A stretch of 64,000 bases of DNA. It comes from Hanleya hanleyi (Eukaryota > Mollusca > Polyplacophora > Lepidopleurida > Hanleyidae). The stretch spans positions 1 through 64,000 of the forward strand of contig JAVTVY010020524.1 in assembly GCA_036873755.1 (NCBI GenBank), given 5' to 3'. Position 1 is the first letter of the stretch, and each line of letters opens with the position of its first letter. Shown here piece by piece: positions 1 through 13,432 of this stretch. The position numbers and the translations under genes are program-made. A model generated the notes under the pieces. The model was not told the origin of the DNA and did no database searches. It saw nothing but the letters and a program-made list of their open reading frames with translations.

Positions 1-1767
1 GGGCATTATAAGATTTGATAACAAAATGCGTAAACGAAGAGGAAAAAGTCCACGAAATAATTTGTGTTTATTTGTAAATTTTCTGCATATCGGACATTTA
101 TCAATGAAATTGAAACATTTTTCTAATATAAATTGATAAATTGGGTAAATTTAAAAAGAATGGACAAATGATAAAGTTAAACGGGAAGAGAATTCACTAT
201 ATATGGCCAATTCCACATAACTAGGTAGGCCTACTTCACCTCCAAATTCTTAAGCTCCAATTACCGTGATAACTCTGACACAGTTGTGTAGTAGGTACCC
301 TGCGCTGTTAAGAGCAAACAAGAAAACGTACTAAACAATTGACTTTATGCTCAGTGGCGCCCCCTACAGTCTGCAATAATTTCACTAAATAGGTGGCCAA
401 TTTCAATTTATTTTGAATTCGATATATATCAGAAGTAATACCCCAGATACCCCAGGGTCAAACGCTTGTTGTTATAATTTATCATACAAATGACCAGTCT
501 TGTCATACTTATCAAAAGAATTTCGTAATTATTAATTTTGAATTGCATAATATGGCTTAAATATTGCTGTAGCGCCCGTGACGTTTTTGCCCAAATCAGT
601 AGTGGAGTCGAAAACGACTGCAGCCTTCAAGAGAGGAATAGATAAGTTTTGGTCAAACCACGACACCTATTTTTACAAAGCTGGATGGTAGGCAGTTTCA
701 ATATGTAAATATGTTTTTTATTCGTCCATGACACCTGGATCGAGTCTTTTAAAGTTTTGTGGTGACAAGTGTAACGAGGAGGCACAAGTTCCACCGTGAA
801 CTTAGACCTCAATACGAGGTATCAAGGTATCAAGGTATAATTATTGATAAGCAATCGAAGAAATGTATTGCAAAATGTTGTGTCGACTCTTTTTTATTTT
901 TAGTAGATAATCCCCAATGATATTATCCAGGAAAAAAATTCTCTGTTGTTTAATTAACCTGGTTCATTAGCGTCACGGGTTACAGTTTGTCTTGTTACGG
1001 ATGCTACATCTGCGAGTGTAGCACCCGTGAGGATATTTCATGCAAAGCATTTCACCCAGAAAAGCACTACGTGACTTCAATTTTGCAACACTGGATTCAT
1101 TGGAAGGGGGAGGTCACTATGATGCCAAAATCTGGAAATGGTTATAAAGTGCAATTTATTGTGTCAGTAGAGATAAGGGGAGATGATGACCACAAAATGG
1201 GGAAATCAATGAAAATGGCATTTTTTATGTGTCACTAGACAAAAATATAGGAGAAGACGATGTGTCACATACCAAATTCAAGTCACGATCAAAGGTCACT
1301 GTGACCTCAATACCTCTCAGTATTTACATTAAGGGGAGATTATATGCCATGCACCAAACTTGTGTTAAAGGTGAAGGTCTCTGTGATCCCAAAATCTGGA
1401 AATCATAAAAAATCAGACAGGATTATACTGCAAAGAAAGACATATCCTGGATCGAACAATATCTAGTTCTAAGACAGTTGGAATATCCCCCATTGAACGG
1501 TCGCAGTCACATTATCAAGATTATTTTCAAAACAGGCCCATCACAAATTGATTAACTTATCCTACAAGAGCAGTTCTATTACTTCACTCTGCATTCTAGT
1601 GTGTCTCAGGGTAGCCTATCAATTACTATCGTTCCTCGAGTGGATTTATTTATGTCAAATCGATGGTCAGTCATCTTTTGATAATGTACATGTAAAACTC
1701 TTCTACTGAATTATAGTTTATGATAATAGTTTAAACTCTGACTAGTAAATCAGAATAAGTTTAGGTA

Positions 1768-2008
1768 TACACGATAGATATCCCCTTTTTGGTCATTTCT
1801 GTGACAATGTATATATACACAGTAGATATTCCCTTTTTGGTCATTTCTGTGACAATGTATATATACACAGTAGATATCCCCTTTTTGGTCATTCCTGTGA
1901 CAATGTATATATACACAGTATATATCCCCTTTTTGTTCATTTCTGTGACAATGTATATATACACAGTATATATCCCCTTTTTGGTCATTTCTGTGACAAT
2001 GTATATAT
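1768..2008. repeat. 48-bp minisatellite, array 1
   Basis: About five copies of a 48-bp unit containing GTGACAATGTATATATACAC and CCCCTTTTTGGTCATTTC. The unit is a multiple of three and lacks stops in several frames, so it yields spurious open frames on both strands. The array is split from its continuation at 3622 by the inserted TIR element. Confidence 0.9.
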
Positions 2009-2015
2009 ATACTGT

Positions 2016-3621
2016 CAGAAGTGGATGAACTAGAAGTATGCAAGGATCACTTACACTATGTAGACGGCAATGGCACCACCAGCCTGCCTATAACGCTTCA
2101 TGTGACGTATGATGTGAAATCTGCGCAATACAGAATACAATTTTTCCACTGTGCGCCGATCGGCTTGCAGTCGTTATTAGTCGTTATTAGTCGGCAATTG
2201 TCGGCAGCTGAATTATCTAAATTTAGACTGAGGAATCATGGGAATTATCTGGAGCACGCAGTCTGGCCGTTCGCTACGGTGACCCAGAAAACCGGTTGTG
2301 CTCACATCGGAGTCAACATTTTTTCGTTAGATCCAAACTTCTGCCCAACGAAGGTCTACCTGTACTTTCGACTCCTGTTGTCTTTTTAACACATTAGTTC
2401 GATATCTTAAATGGGCAATAAATCGTTTATTGAATTACAATCGAGTATGGACGTAGTTCATTTATTCTGGGGACCCAGGTCTACGGTACTTTATAAACTC
2501 TGGGAGATAACGCGGGAAGTTCTTATATTTGCTTTACCACTAACCTGATGGCCCCCTAACGGGTGGGCAGGATATTACCATATATGTCTTTGTTTTTTAT
2601 TGTGCATCTAAAATCCCCAAATCCATAATCTATCATGTCCGTGCGAACTACAGACATTTGGTGATACGAATGGCTTTATGTTTACACAATATATCAACAA
2701 CAAGTTTGAATCAGGTCGAATTCAAAGGAATGTTTTGACCCACTCGTCATAAGCCTCAATTTTCCGCGGTAAGCGTGGGAGGTCATTATAGGACGTCACC
2801 AACACTGGTGACCAATGAACATTCGATTTTCTTACAACCGAAGTTCAAAATACTACAGAAATATCGCGTGATACGCAGGCGTGCCTTATAAGGACTATCA
2901 GGAATTTTACTAGCGAGTCACAAAAGTAATTGATTGGCTACCAGATTTAGAAGCACAAGCCCCATTATACGGCTTGACCCAGAGAGAAAACGAAAGGGGA
3001 AAGCTATTGCGCTCGTGACGATGAGTTCATTCACTTCGGCTTCCTCAATTCTGTTCTCTTGTTCAATCAAATAAATGTATCAACTTAGGTTACATTTCGC
3101 TGAATAAATATTATTGATGATGGGAGGTTTGCATCAAGAGTGTGAGAAGAACGAATATCCTTAGAATGCCGCATCTGACAATTCAGCTGGGTGCTTATTT
3201 GCATATGAATAGACTTCCTGGATACATTAGAGGGATATATTAATTAATTATTATTGCTACCAGTGCTGGTAACTAACAGTAAACAATATTTTGTTCCTTG
3301 GAAGTACAAATAAATCGCCATGACAAGTTAACATAGGCGAGCCGTGAATTTGATGATTTTCATTGATAGGCAGGTGCAAGGTCACGGCCTCTCACAAAAC
3401 TCCCATGATTCATTGCGCCATCTTCGTCGCTTCGACTCCGGACGCTGGAGTTGCATTCGCGGCTGTTGAGTCGTGGCCTGACATTCCAAAATTGTCTCCC
3501 CTGGAAGTTGGCCAGTTCCCGCTAGGGGGCAATGTTTTCAACTGGAAGCGCTAAAACGGGTAACATGCCGTCGATGACACTGAATACATCCTTGCATACT
3601 TCTAGTTTTCATCAACTTCTG
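2016..3621. mobile_element. 1.6-kb TIR DNA transposon, non-autonomous
   Basis: Imperfect terminal inverted repeats of about 33 bp start with CAGAAGT at 2016 and end with the complement at 3621. A 7-bp direct repeat ATACTGT flanks it (2009-2015 and 3622-3628). The paralogous locus in copy A2 has a single ATACTGT at 40255-40261 and no insert. No transposase is recognisable inside; the open frames at 2021-2389 and 3363-3554 match nothing I know. The CAG terminus with a 7-8-bp duplication is loosely hAT-like, but the superfamily is not settled. Confidence 0.8.
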
Positions 3622-3875
3622 ATACTGTAGATATCCCCTTTTTGGTCATTTCTGTGACAATGTACACATACACAGTAGATATCCCCTTTTTGGTCATTTC
3701 TGTGACAATGTATATATACACAGTAGATATCCCCCTTTTGGTCATTTCTGTGACAGTGTATATATACACAGTAGATATCCCCTTTTTGGTCATTTCTGTG
3801 ACAATGTATATATACACAGTAGATATCCCCTTTTTAGTCATTTCTGTGACAATGTATATATACACAGTAGTTGAC
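3622..3875. repeat. 48-bp minisatellite, array 1 continued
   Basis: Five more copies of the 48-bp unit, interrupted on the left by the 1.6-kb element. The right flank matches the flank of the array in copy A2 (about 40635). Confidence 0.9.
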
Positions 3876-4036
3876 CCAATTTTCTAATTACCCAAAGGAG
3901 AAATCTAACCTCTGTTCACAATTTACGGTTTTAAAATAGTTCTGTTCAAATTCTGGGCAGTTTACTGACCAAGAATGTGCGTGAATGTAGCGCCCGTTAC
4001 AATGGAATTGACCATATATTTTTTAAGGGGAATACT

Positions 4037-4313
4037 TCAACGGTTTCTCTCCAGTATGAGTTGTCTGGTCAGATTTTTCTTTAATGTACACCTGTACTCA
4101 CGCACTGGGCACTTGAACGGTTTCTCTCCAGTGTGGGTTCTATTATGTTCAGTCAGATTATCCGGTGTTGTACACCTGTACTCACACACTCGACTCTTGT
4201 AGGGTTTCTCTCCAGCATGAGTTCTCTTGTGTCTGGTCAGAATACCCAGGTCTTGTACAACTGTACTCACACACTGGGCACTTGTATGGTTCCACTTCAG
4301 TACGAGTCGCCAT
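4037..4313 (-). pseudogene. C2H2 zinc-finger gene remnant (A1)
   Basis: From an ATG at 4311-4313 the frame opens with MATRTE and a CPVCEYSC finger start, then shifts frame inside the first finger. The second frame continues through GEKP linkers. Ligand cysteines are lost (SRVCEY, CPVREY) and the last finger is cut short. This is a decayed, roughly three-finger version of the large arrays at 23.4-25.4 and 33.3-35.5 kb. The region upstream of its start is also homologous among all four zinc-finger loci. Confidence 0.75.
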
Positions 4314-5889
4314 GTTACTATCAAGTTATCGATTGCGCAGCTGTTATCAAATACCAGGTTCTTGAAGCATGTCCTAGATGATGAGTGATGGTTGTGTGCA
4401 ATCGAGGGGGATCTCCTCAGTATGGGCGGTCAGCAGTTCCTCTATTTGACAAATCAACGTGGTATATGTATTCTGAAATCATATAACATAATTTCAGCAT
4501 TCTCATTTGCGATAAGTTTACCACACTATGAACGGAAGAACGACGTTTTCCGATGTTGCTAAATGCAGAAACTCTTTTGTGGACAATTGGATCCCCCCCG
4601 TGAAGTTCTGAATAATGGATCACGTCCCCCCCACCCCACCCCCGCCCCGCTGTGTAAGTTGACGTGTTGGGTGTACACATACATCAAGTTCAACTGTACC
4701 CCAAAGTTCACCCGACAGTCGAGTAAGAGGCGTCAGAGATAGCCCAATTGAGCTTCACGCAGTGGAACGATTTTAGATTCACTCGTGCCAACAAAACTAG
4801 AACCGGAACAACATATACACTACTGAAACTTGTACTCAAAGTTATATTTAATATTCATTTTGATTCAAAGATTTCGCAATATCAGTCAGAATCGAGCCTA
4901 GCAAGTGCGTCCACTCTTTTGTACAATGTCGAATTTCTTTGAAATTGTTACGTGTTGACCACGGTCGCCATTTTGAATTACTGGATCACTCTCGTCATCC
5001 CAGTGCGTCACGATAATGATGTCAATATGCCCCAAATTGTATTCCTGGTTGTATCGAAACGTCTTATAGATTCCTGTAATCACGAGCAGTGTGTTCGATT
5101 TATGTTAATGAATTGCAAAAGTTTCTAGACTCTCAATCCCTTATTTTTCATGGTGTTACAGGGAGTCTCAAACCTATCTCGACGAAGTTAAATTTGGTAA
5201 TTGTACGGAGTTTCACTTGAAATAGCGAATTTCGGGACTGCTCGGAACGCTGTTAATCCTTGGCAGTAGGGACTGGCCGTATTTGCGCGACATCCGGCTA
5301 TCTCAGAACCGAACTGGGATTGCCCGAAGCTAGAATTCCGGAGCGGTCCGAAGCGGAAAGCTCGTGCACTTTATCCACTCGAGGGTTGGGTTTTGTTGAG
5401 ACAAGACACGTTATGTTTCGGGTGGTTGGCGGGACGATTTCATCGGGGGGGTATTTTAAGTGAACATTGATTTGAGTGTTGCCAGGAAGGGCACACTACT
5501 TCAGAAGCCGAGAGCTCATCGTACACGATTATATATAAATCATGGCCCAATACGGCCATTTCTTTCCGTAGGATTTTCTTCGATTTTGTCTCGAATTTTC
5601 CTTTTTATTCGTCATTGCAAAAGAAAAAAAGTGCTACAAGTTCGATGGGAATCCAGTTGATGTCTTGAAACTACAAATAAAACCGAGGTTAATTGGTTTC
5701 TTCGGAAATGAAACAAGAAAAATAGAAAATTGATAGAAAACGGCGAAGGCCCTGATGGGTCACAGTACGAAACTGAGAACAGACCGGGAACAATTCTTCA
5801 ACGTCCTCGCGAGCGAGTGTATCTATCGATACAGATTGGTCTGGAGATGTGAATGACAGCTCGCGGCCTATCGGCTTTTCATCCTGCCA

Positions 5890-8085
5890 ACGAAATAGTT
5901 CCTGTGTACCAAATTTCAGAAAGATCCATGAAATATTTCCTGAGAATTCACGGTAACAATGTTTCAAGGGGAAATTCAAGATGGCCGCCTTGTGGCCATA
6001 TTGAATTTTGGATTCGGAACGAAAAAGGTATCTTGCACAACTAGACCATAAGGGGAACCTGTGTACCAAATTTAACAAAGATCCATGCAGTAGTTCCTGA
6101 GAAATCGCAATAAAGTTTCATGGGGAAATCCAAGATGGCCGTCTGATGGACATATTGGAATTTGGAATCGGACCAGAAAAGGTATCATGCACAATTGAAC
6201 CGGTGTATCAAATTTGAGAAAGATCCAGGCTGTACTTCCTGAGAAATCATGATAAAAAAATTTCATGGGCAAGTATAAGATGGCCGCCTGATGACCACAT
6301 TGGATTTTTGATTCGGACCGCATAAGGCATCTTGCATATCGAGACCCTAAGGGGAACATGTGTACCAAATTTGAGAAAGATCCATGCAGTACTTCCTGAG
6401 AAATCACGATAACAAATTTGCAGGGAAAATCAAAGATGGCCGCCTGTTGGCCATATTGAATTTTCGAACCGGACCAGAAAAAGTATCTCGCACAACTAGA
6501 CGACAAGGTGAACCTGTGTACCAAATTTAACAAAGATCCAAGCAGTAGTTCCTGAGAAATCGCAATAACAAAGTTTCATGGGGAAATCCAAGATGGCCGT
6601 CCGATGGATATATTGGATTTTGGAATCGGACCAGAAAAGGTGTCTTGCACAATTGAACCTGTGTATCAAATTTTGAGAAAGATCCAGGCTGTACTTCCTG
6701 AGAAATCATGATAAAAAAATTTCATGGGAAAGTCTAAGATGGCCGCCCGGTGACCATATTGGATTTCTGATTCGGACCGAAAAAGGCATCTTGCATATCG
6801 AGACCCTAAGGGGAACCTGTGTACCAAAATTGAGAAAGATCCATGCAGTAGTTCCTGAGAAATGACGATAAAGTTTTATGGGGAAATCTAAGATGGCCGC
6901 CTGGTGGCCATACTGGATTTTCAAATCGTACCCGGAAAGGTATCTTGCACAACTAGACCCCAAGGGAACCTGTGTACCAAATTTGAGAAAGATCCATGCA
7001 GTGGTTCCTGAGAAATCGCGATTACAATGTTTCATGGGAAAATCCAAGATGGCTGTCTGGTGGCCATATTGGATTTTCGAATCGGACCAAAAAAGGTTTG
7101 TTGCACAACTAGACCCCAAGGAGAACCTGTGTACCAAATTTGAGGAAGATCCATGCAGTAGTTCCTGAGAAATCGCGATAAGGTTTCATGGGGAAATCCA
7201 AGATGGCTGCCTGGTGGCCATATTGGATTTTCGAATCGGACCAAAAAAGGTTTCTTGCACAACTAGACCCCAAGGGGAACTTGTGTACCAAATTTGAGAA
7301 AGATCCATGCAGTAGTTCCCGAGAAATCGCGATAACAAGGTTTCATGAGGAAATCCAAGATGGTTGCCTGGCGGCCATATTGGATTTTCGAATCGGACCA
7401 AAAAAGGTATCTTGCACAACTAGGCCATAAGGGGAACCTGTGTACCAAATTTAACAAAGATCCATGAAGTAGGAAATCCAAGATGGCCATCTGATGGACA
7501 TATTGGATTTTGGAATCGGACCAGAAAAGGTATCTTGCACAATTGAACCGGTGTATCAAATTTGAGAAAGATCCAGGCTGTACTTCCTGAGAAATCATGA
7601 TAAAAAAATTTCATGGGGAAGTATAAGATGGCCGCCTGATTACCATATTGGATTTTTGATTCGGACCGCAGAAGGCATCTTGCATGTCGACACCCTAAGG
7701 GGAACCTGTGTTCCAAATTTGAGAAAGATCCATGCAGTACTTCCTGAGATATCACGATAACGAATTTGCATGGGAAACTCAAAGATGGCCGCCTGTTGGC
7801 CATATTGAATTTTCCAATCGGATCAGAAAAAGTATCTTGCACAACTAGACCCCAAGGGGAACCTGTGTACCACATTTGAGAAAGATCCATGCGGTAGTTC
7901 CCGAGAAATCGCGATAACAAGGTTTCATGGGGAAATCCAAGATGGCTGCCTGGTGGCCATATTGGATTTTCGAATCGGACCAAAAAAGGATTCTTGCACA
8001 ACTAGACCCCAAGGGGAACCTGTGCACCAAATTTGAGAAAGATCCATGTAGTAGTTCCTGAGAAATCGCGATAACGAGAATTGAT
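5890..8085. repeat. About 155-bp satellite array, copy A1
   Basis: About 14 head-to-tail units, each with AAATCCAAGATGGCCGCCTG, a GATTTTCGAATCGGACC segment and CCTGTGTACCAAATTTGAG. All open frames here are the repeat read through. The array ends in a hairpin (8113-8138). Arrays of similar units ending in a hairpin are known from bivalve Helitron-like or 'pearl' elements; that assignment is inference. Confidence 0.9.
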
Positions 8086-8112
8086 TACGGACGGACGAAA
8101 AGCGATTTGAAC

Positions 8113-8138
8113 AGCCCACCATCTGGTGATGGTGGGCT
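8113..8138. repeat. Terminal hairpin of satellite element
   Basis: Perfect inverted repeat AGCCCACCATC / GATGGTGGGCT with a 4-base loop, followed by AAAAAA. A subterminal hairpin near a CTAA end is the usual 3' structure of Helitron-like elements. The same hairpin occurs at 45979-46004. Confidence 0.75.
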
Positions 8139-8959
8139 AAAAAAGTGGTTGGGGTATGTTCATGTATATTGGATGAGGTTATGACTCGAATGGCACGCTT
8201 TTGGACGCACAGTTGAGCAAATGAAGTTTTCAGGGATTTGAGGACCTAAATATTCATCGAAGTTTGTTGTGGTATTTGGAATTTGTGAATCTAGGTTCGA
8301 TGCCACCGAACTAAATATTCATTGAATTTGTTGGCAATTGTTTCGTTATCGGTAGTTTCACCGAGAATCACAAGTGTGAAAAGTGGTAACAGGAATACCA
8401 CTCTTCTTGACTAGTTTAAGATGAAGTGTTTTATGCAAAAGCATGAAATGAATGATCATTATGGATACCTAAAGAAACATGATTATCTGTTAGGGCATAA
8501 AATGACTGACAAGAAACTCAGTACAGTGCAGATATATCCTGTTGTCTATAATAGAATGAGTGGTGAATATCTCACATTGTGTAAACGAATAAAAATTAGG
8601 TCAATATAGTAGTACATATAGACCAATCTGTCTATCTATATTAGAGTGAATAGTTCGCAGTTCAAACTGTCTGCCTTTGTATAGATTTATTTAACACGGG
8701 CTTCAATTCTGAACAAAGAAATACAACCATAGGTTTGTAATAGAATATATAATTTGTAGCTAACATTGACTGTCAGTGTATATAGTAGATACACATTTGT
8801 CAGTGATGTACAAGTAAATCATTCTACTGATCTATGAACAGTTCATATTCAATTTCGAACTTTTTAATCCCAAGCTACATAACTGTGATCTATGGGACAT
8901 AACTATGTTATTAGTTTTTAACTATGCCAATACAGTACAGGAATTCACCCTTCTTGATT

Positions 8960-9335
8960 GACCGCACTGCGGTGGTTTAATGGTTAGAGCGTCGGCCTCG
9001 TAAGCGGTAGGTACTGGGTTCGATCCCAGGCCGGATCATACCTAAGACTTGAAAAATGGAACTTGTTGCTCCCTCGCTTACTCTCAGCATTAAGAGGATA
9101 GAACAAGGACTGGTTCGCTCGGTGTCAGTATAATGTGACTGAGTGGGGTGTCATGTCTGCCTATGGCATGGTATTTCAATGGGACAGCACTATAAAATGG
9201 CAGCATTAGAACTGCTCTGTTACGAGTAGGTACCTCTGCCCCTCCCCCTCCTCTCCCTTCCCTTCTCCGTCGTGATATAGCTGGAAAAATGTTGAAAGCG
9301 ACGTTAAACCCTATTCACTCACTCACTCCTTCTTG
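8960..9335 (+). mobile_element. tRNA-derived SINE (copy A1)
   Basis: The tRNA-like head has an A box (TGGTTTAATGG) and B box (GGTTCGATCCC). A body of about 270 bp follows, ending AAAGCGACGTTAAACCC and a CACT-rich tail. It resembles widespread molluscan SINEs with that 3' tail. It is duplicated with the segment (46823-47195), and a 5'-truncated reverse copy is at 18857-19182. Confidence 0.85.
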
Positions 9336-9501
9336 GTTGTTGTATGGTAAAATCCTTGTCGGTCAAATCATGGGATAAAGATAAAGTCTGTTTACCAAAA
9401 TTAGAGTGAAAATCCATTAGGGCATAGAATGATTTACGAATAACTCCGCATAGTACTCATAAAATATTCTATAATAGAATGGATAGGGAACAGATGACAT
9501 T

Positions 9502-11280
9502 GTCTGTTAATGCTTATGAAGAATACAAAAATGGGTCGGTTCAATCGAATAGATCACTCTGCTTAAATCTATTATAACAGTGTTTGCAAATGTACAGAAT
9601 GACTGTCTACTAACTTCAATGTTGTACAGATATAACAATATGTTTGTATGTAATAAAGTATTGCAGGTGAATTGAAGGAATCTCTGCGAATCATACAATA
9701 GCATACGAATTATGTGATTTCGAAAACGATGTTTTATGGACCAGAGAAATCCACCATTCACCAAGGCTGAAATATCGTAGTCATAAACCATTCGTACCAG
9801 GTATTTATCTAATTGGAATAACAAAATTGTTTTATTACACGAAGCGAACTGTAATAACACGCTATATTATATGAAACAATCACAATGAGTTTGGATTGGA
9901 GACTGAAATATTACATATTTACAGAAGATGATTATTCCATTGATGAAGATTTCGTTAGTGATACATGTATCTGATCATGACCATACATGTACTGTTGTCG
10001 GTTATTCTAAGTCACTTCAGTCACGTGACAGGTGTCGACTGTGACGTCATTTGAAAGTTATATTCACCCGTCGATGAATATTACAGTACTGCAGGTGAAT
10101 AGGACTTCCTTAGAGATATCACGTGACGGTCGATGAACCAATCAAATGAAGGAACCACTGTTTGTCGTAGAACAGAGCTATTACTTATCCTAACTTAAAC
10201 ACAGCGAAATACTAAAGTACTAAATACCACGAATTACAATGTTTAAAAACTACTAATGGCTTATAAGACATTTCATTGTATCAACAGGAGTAATTCTGAA
10301 TAATATTAAGGATACTGAGTTCTCCTGCAGTCATTTTGACACACCCCTAGCAGGAACTTGTCTTTATAATATACAGCTACAGCTATGAGTGTGGCTCATA
10401 GCTGTATATATATTTCTCGAAAGCACATTTCTTATGGATTCCAAATATATACATTCTTTCCCTGTAAACCTGTAGATTGTGAAGATATTCGGATTTGAAG
10501 TAGGCTACAGATCGCAAGTCAGTCCATCCGAATCCTTTCGTCGGCAAAATTCTGATTAAAATTTGATTTATAATTATTTTTTTATTATTTATTGATGACT
10601 CAGCGAGTACACACTGTCATGCCCATCGGGAACCCTTGGCTGTATGTTTCACTGTATATATAACACAGTGGTGGGATATGCCATCCGTAATTGTTTTTAT
10701 GAAATAGGAAATGCTAATTTTCCTTCATTTGTTAGTGCATTTATCTACACCGCTATGCCAGCCTTAATACACACAATTCAGTATATTGTTATAGATATAT
10801 GTAAACTGTGGCCTTTAACGTGTATCCTATTTCACATTCAAACATTTCATCACAGACCACAGCAGGTTTCAAATTCAGGTCAAACTAGAGGTTCCGCTTT
10901 GACCCTTGAGTCGCCGCTCCGGCATGAAGCCTATGCTAGTTGTTTTTTTAAGCAAAAACATACGTCTCCCCCAACCTCCCACCTTGCCTTGAGTGGGCAC
11001 ATAATTTAAGGGAAAGTGCTATAAAATGAATGTAGCAATAAGTATCCTAAACAAAGCTGCGCATCTAAAAATATTAATTATAAAGAGGCGATTTTCATTG
11101 TTGCAGTAACCCAGTGGGGATTCGGGATTTATATAGCAATGAGTGGATTGTCGACATCTACAGCGTCCAACCAATGTGAAATACATGTAATTGTGAAGCA
11201 TCAACTATTTCGAAACTGATCACATTATAGGAAAGATGAAAAACATACAAGAGCCACACCTATAGTATACATGCTGTACC
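9502..11280. other. No gene seen
   Basis: Low-complexity AT-rich DNA past the end of the segmental duplication. The open frames at 9507-9860 and 10644-11009 have no recognisable domain and ordinary non-coding composition. A short inverted repeat, AGCTATGAGTGTGGCTCATAGCT, lies near 10381-10405. Confidence 0.5.
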
Positions 11281-11284
11281 GTAT

Positions 11285-12162
11285 AGAAGTTTCATGCATC
11301 TGCCTTCATTAGTTTTCAAGATATGGAGTGAACAAAAACTGGACAGACAGATAAGCACATTTTGCATGGACCCACGCAAGCACTAGCTCACACCAAAACC
11401 TAATTAGATCATAAGGCCATTTCAATGAAGCTTCCATCCAAGTTTGGCGAAATTCCGTGGGGTAGTTATCCAGATATCTTGCAGACAAGGCTTGTATATA
11501 CATGTACAAGTAGATGGACGGATGGATGGACATGAACGAAAGCTCGCACACGCACACCAATACCTAATCAGACGAGGGGCTATCCCAATGAAGCTTCCAT
11601 CCAAGTTTGGTGAAATTGCGTCGAGTAGTTCTCCAGATATCTTGCAGAAAAGGTCTGTATAAACATGAACAATTAGATCGACGGACGATGGACATGGATA
11701 AATGCACACAAAAACACACCCAAACCTAATCAAATGAGGGGGGCTATCCCAATGAACTTTCCATCTAAGTTTGGTGAAATTCTGTCAAGTAGTTCTTCAG
11801 ATATCTTGCAGAAAGGGCCTGTATATACGTATACATGTACAAGTACATGGACAGACGGATGGACACCGAACATGGACGAATGCGCACACAAACCAAAACC
11901 TAATCAGATGAGAGGGCTATCCCAATGAAGCTTCCATCCAAGTTTGGTAACTTCCGTCAAGTAGTTCTCCAGATATCTTGCAGACAAGGCCTGTATATAC
12001 ATGCACCAGTAGATGAACGGAAGGACGGATACTGGACACGGATGAATGCATGCACACAACTGATCAAATGAGGGGGCTATCCCAATGAAGCTTCCTTCCA
12101 AGTTTGGTGCAATTCCATTCAGTAGTTCTCAAGATATCTTGCAGACAAGGCCTGTATATACA
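11285..12162. repeat. About 160-bp tandem-repeat element, first segment
   Basis: Units contain CCAATGAAGCTTCCATCCAA, AGTAGTTCTCCAGATATCTT and GACGGACGG-type runs. The array continues at 14442-15302 and 20706-20960 after two insertions and ends in a hairpin. Bases 11445-12162 and 14442-15152 are nearly identical, giving a 0.7-kb direct repeat around the Penelope-like insert. Confidence 0.85.
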
Positions 12163-12322
12163 TTTTTTAAAAGTGGAAGGCACGGGCACAGGGATTTATA
12201 AATCTCTTATCTTAGAATTGTTCCTAGAGACAAGTTTCGTATAGAGTTCAAATGGGGCCGCTATATATTAGCTTATGCCATGTAGAATTTCACGTGATAA
12301 TGATCACGTTATCGGATGAAGT

Positions 12323-13321
12323 TTACTCCTTACCAATAAATCGCGTAAGCTCCGATTTTTTGAGTTTTGTTTGGAGTGTTTCATATTCCTCCTTCAGTAT
12401 ACGGGCCGCTTCAACATTCCTACGGCTATATTGGAGAACGAAGGGAATAAACTCTTTGTTAGCAACTTTACCTGGGTCTATGTTCATACCAAAGGGTTGC
12501 CGTGTTTGAAGTGTTTTGATCCAAAAGGACTCACGAAGTGCGCGGTGATTGTCAGTTTCTTCCTGTGTTGGAAACGTAGGAATTCTTTCTATTGGCATAA
12601 TTTGAAAATGGTGCTGAAACGAATGTTCCGGTAGATTAAAATGCTCATTGACCGGGCCTTCATTATCTAGACTGATGTCTGATTTATGTCTGTTGGCCCG
12701 ATATCGAAGTTTATTCTTAGTTTCGCCTACATACTGTTTCAGGCATTTTCGGCACGTAATTAAATAAATTATATTCTCTGTGTCACAGTTTAGTTGATCC
12801 TTAAGCTTGTATTCATTTTTGGTCTGTTCGCTTTTGAAAGTTGATTGTGTAGCACTTACTTCGTCCAGTTGACACTGGGGTTTTAGACATTTGGAGGTCT
12901 TACCATTGCCATGATTAGGGCGTTTATGTTTTATCCTTACCGGTTCTGACTCGCGAACGTCATTTATTTGGCAGTTTGTGATTTGGCGAAGTGTTTCAGA
13001 TTTTATATGCCGTAAAAACCGGGCGGAATAGCCTCCAGGTTTCAAGGCCCGAAATAGGATCGCACATGAGTGGTGAAAATACTGTATATCGCTTGAATTT
13101 CTATGGAATCGAATGATTTGAGATTTGATTATGCCCTTAAATATATGGGTCGGGTGAAAAGATTTGGCATGTAGTAGTTCGTGGGTATCAGTTGGCTTAA
13201 AAAAGACCTTGTAATCTAAATATCCAGTGTTCTGAAACCCAGGTCCCTTAAAAACTGTTAGGTCCAAAAAATCCACAGAAGAGTCATGAATAACTACTTC
13301 GAGTTTGATATTTTTGGTCAT
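12323..13321 (-). pseudogene. Penelope-like RT thumb and GIY-YIG endonuclease
   Basis: Open frame of 332 codons. The first part (VDFLDLTVFK) is the region after the RT catalytic motif. A cysteine/histidine-containing linker follows. The GIY-YIG nuclease core begins at IIYLITCRKCLKQYVGET, with a conserved arginine/histidine stretch (RANRHKSDI) and a later glutamate/asparagine region. It is separated from the RT part by a frameshift near 13325. Confidence 0.9.
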
Positions 13322-13432
13322 GGTTATTTAGAGTTTCGAAAAATACTCCGAAATCTTCCTTGGAATGGTTATAAAGTACAAAAATGTCATCTAAATATCT
13401 GAGGTATAAGAGAGGCTGTTTATCTAAATTTC

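Larger units (their letters stand above)
1..9501. repeat. Segmental duplication, copy A1
   Basis: Bases 1-9501 match 38667-47364 in the same orientation and order: flank, 48-bp minisatellite, zinc-finger remnant, roughly 155-bp satellite, hairpin, SINE. The copies differ by indels. A1 has about 240 extra bases near 585-830 and a 1.6-kb TIR insertion (2016-3621), while A2 has a LINE fragment (41147-41891). Homology ends abruptly at 9501, where A2 carries the provirus. The left end lies outside the window. Apart from the zinc-finger remnant I see no gene; the short open frames at 627-812, 987-1238, 4748-5083 and 5260-5660 look non-coding. Confidence 0.9.

Noticed and set aside
1750..2043. 97-aa open frame of repeated YIHCHRNDQKG
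   Set aside because: Pure read-through of the 48-bp minisatellite; no start context or flanking coding signal.
5890..8085. CRISPR-like regularly spaced repeats
   Set aside because: The units are contiguous without unique spacers, and the context is eukaryotic.
6072..8122. Many overlapping reverse-strand frames up to 193 aa
   Set aside because: All are translations of the roughly 155-bp satellite units in different frames, with no domain.
8960..9040. Functional host tRNA gene
   Set aside because: The tRNA-like head lacks a good acceptor stem and continues into a SINE body; two further copies share it.
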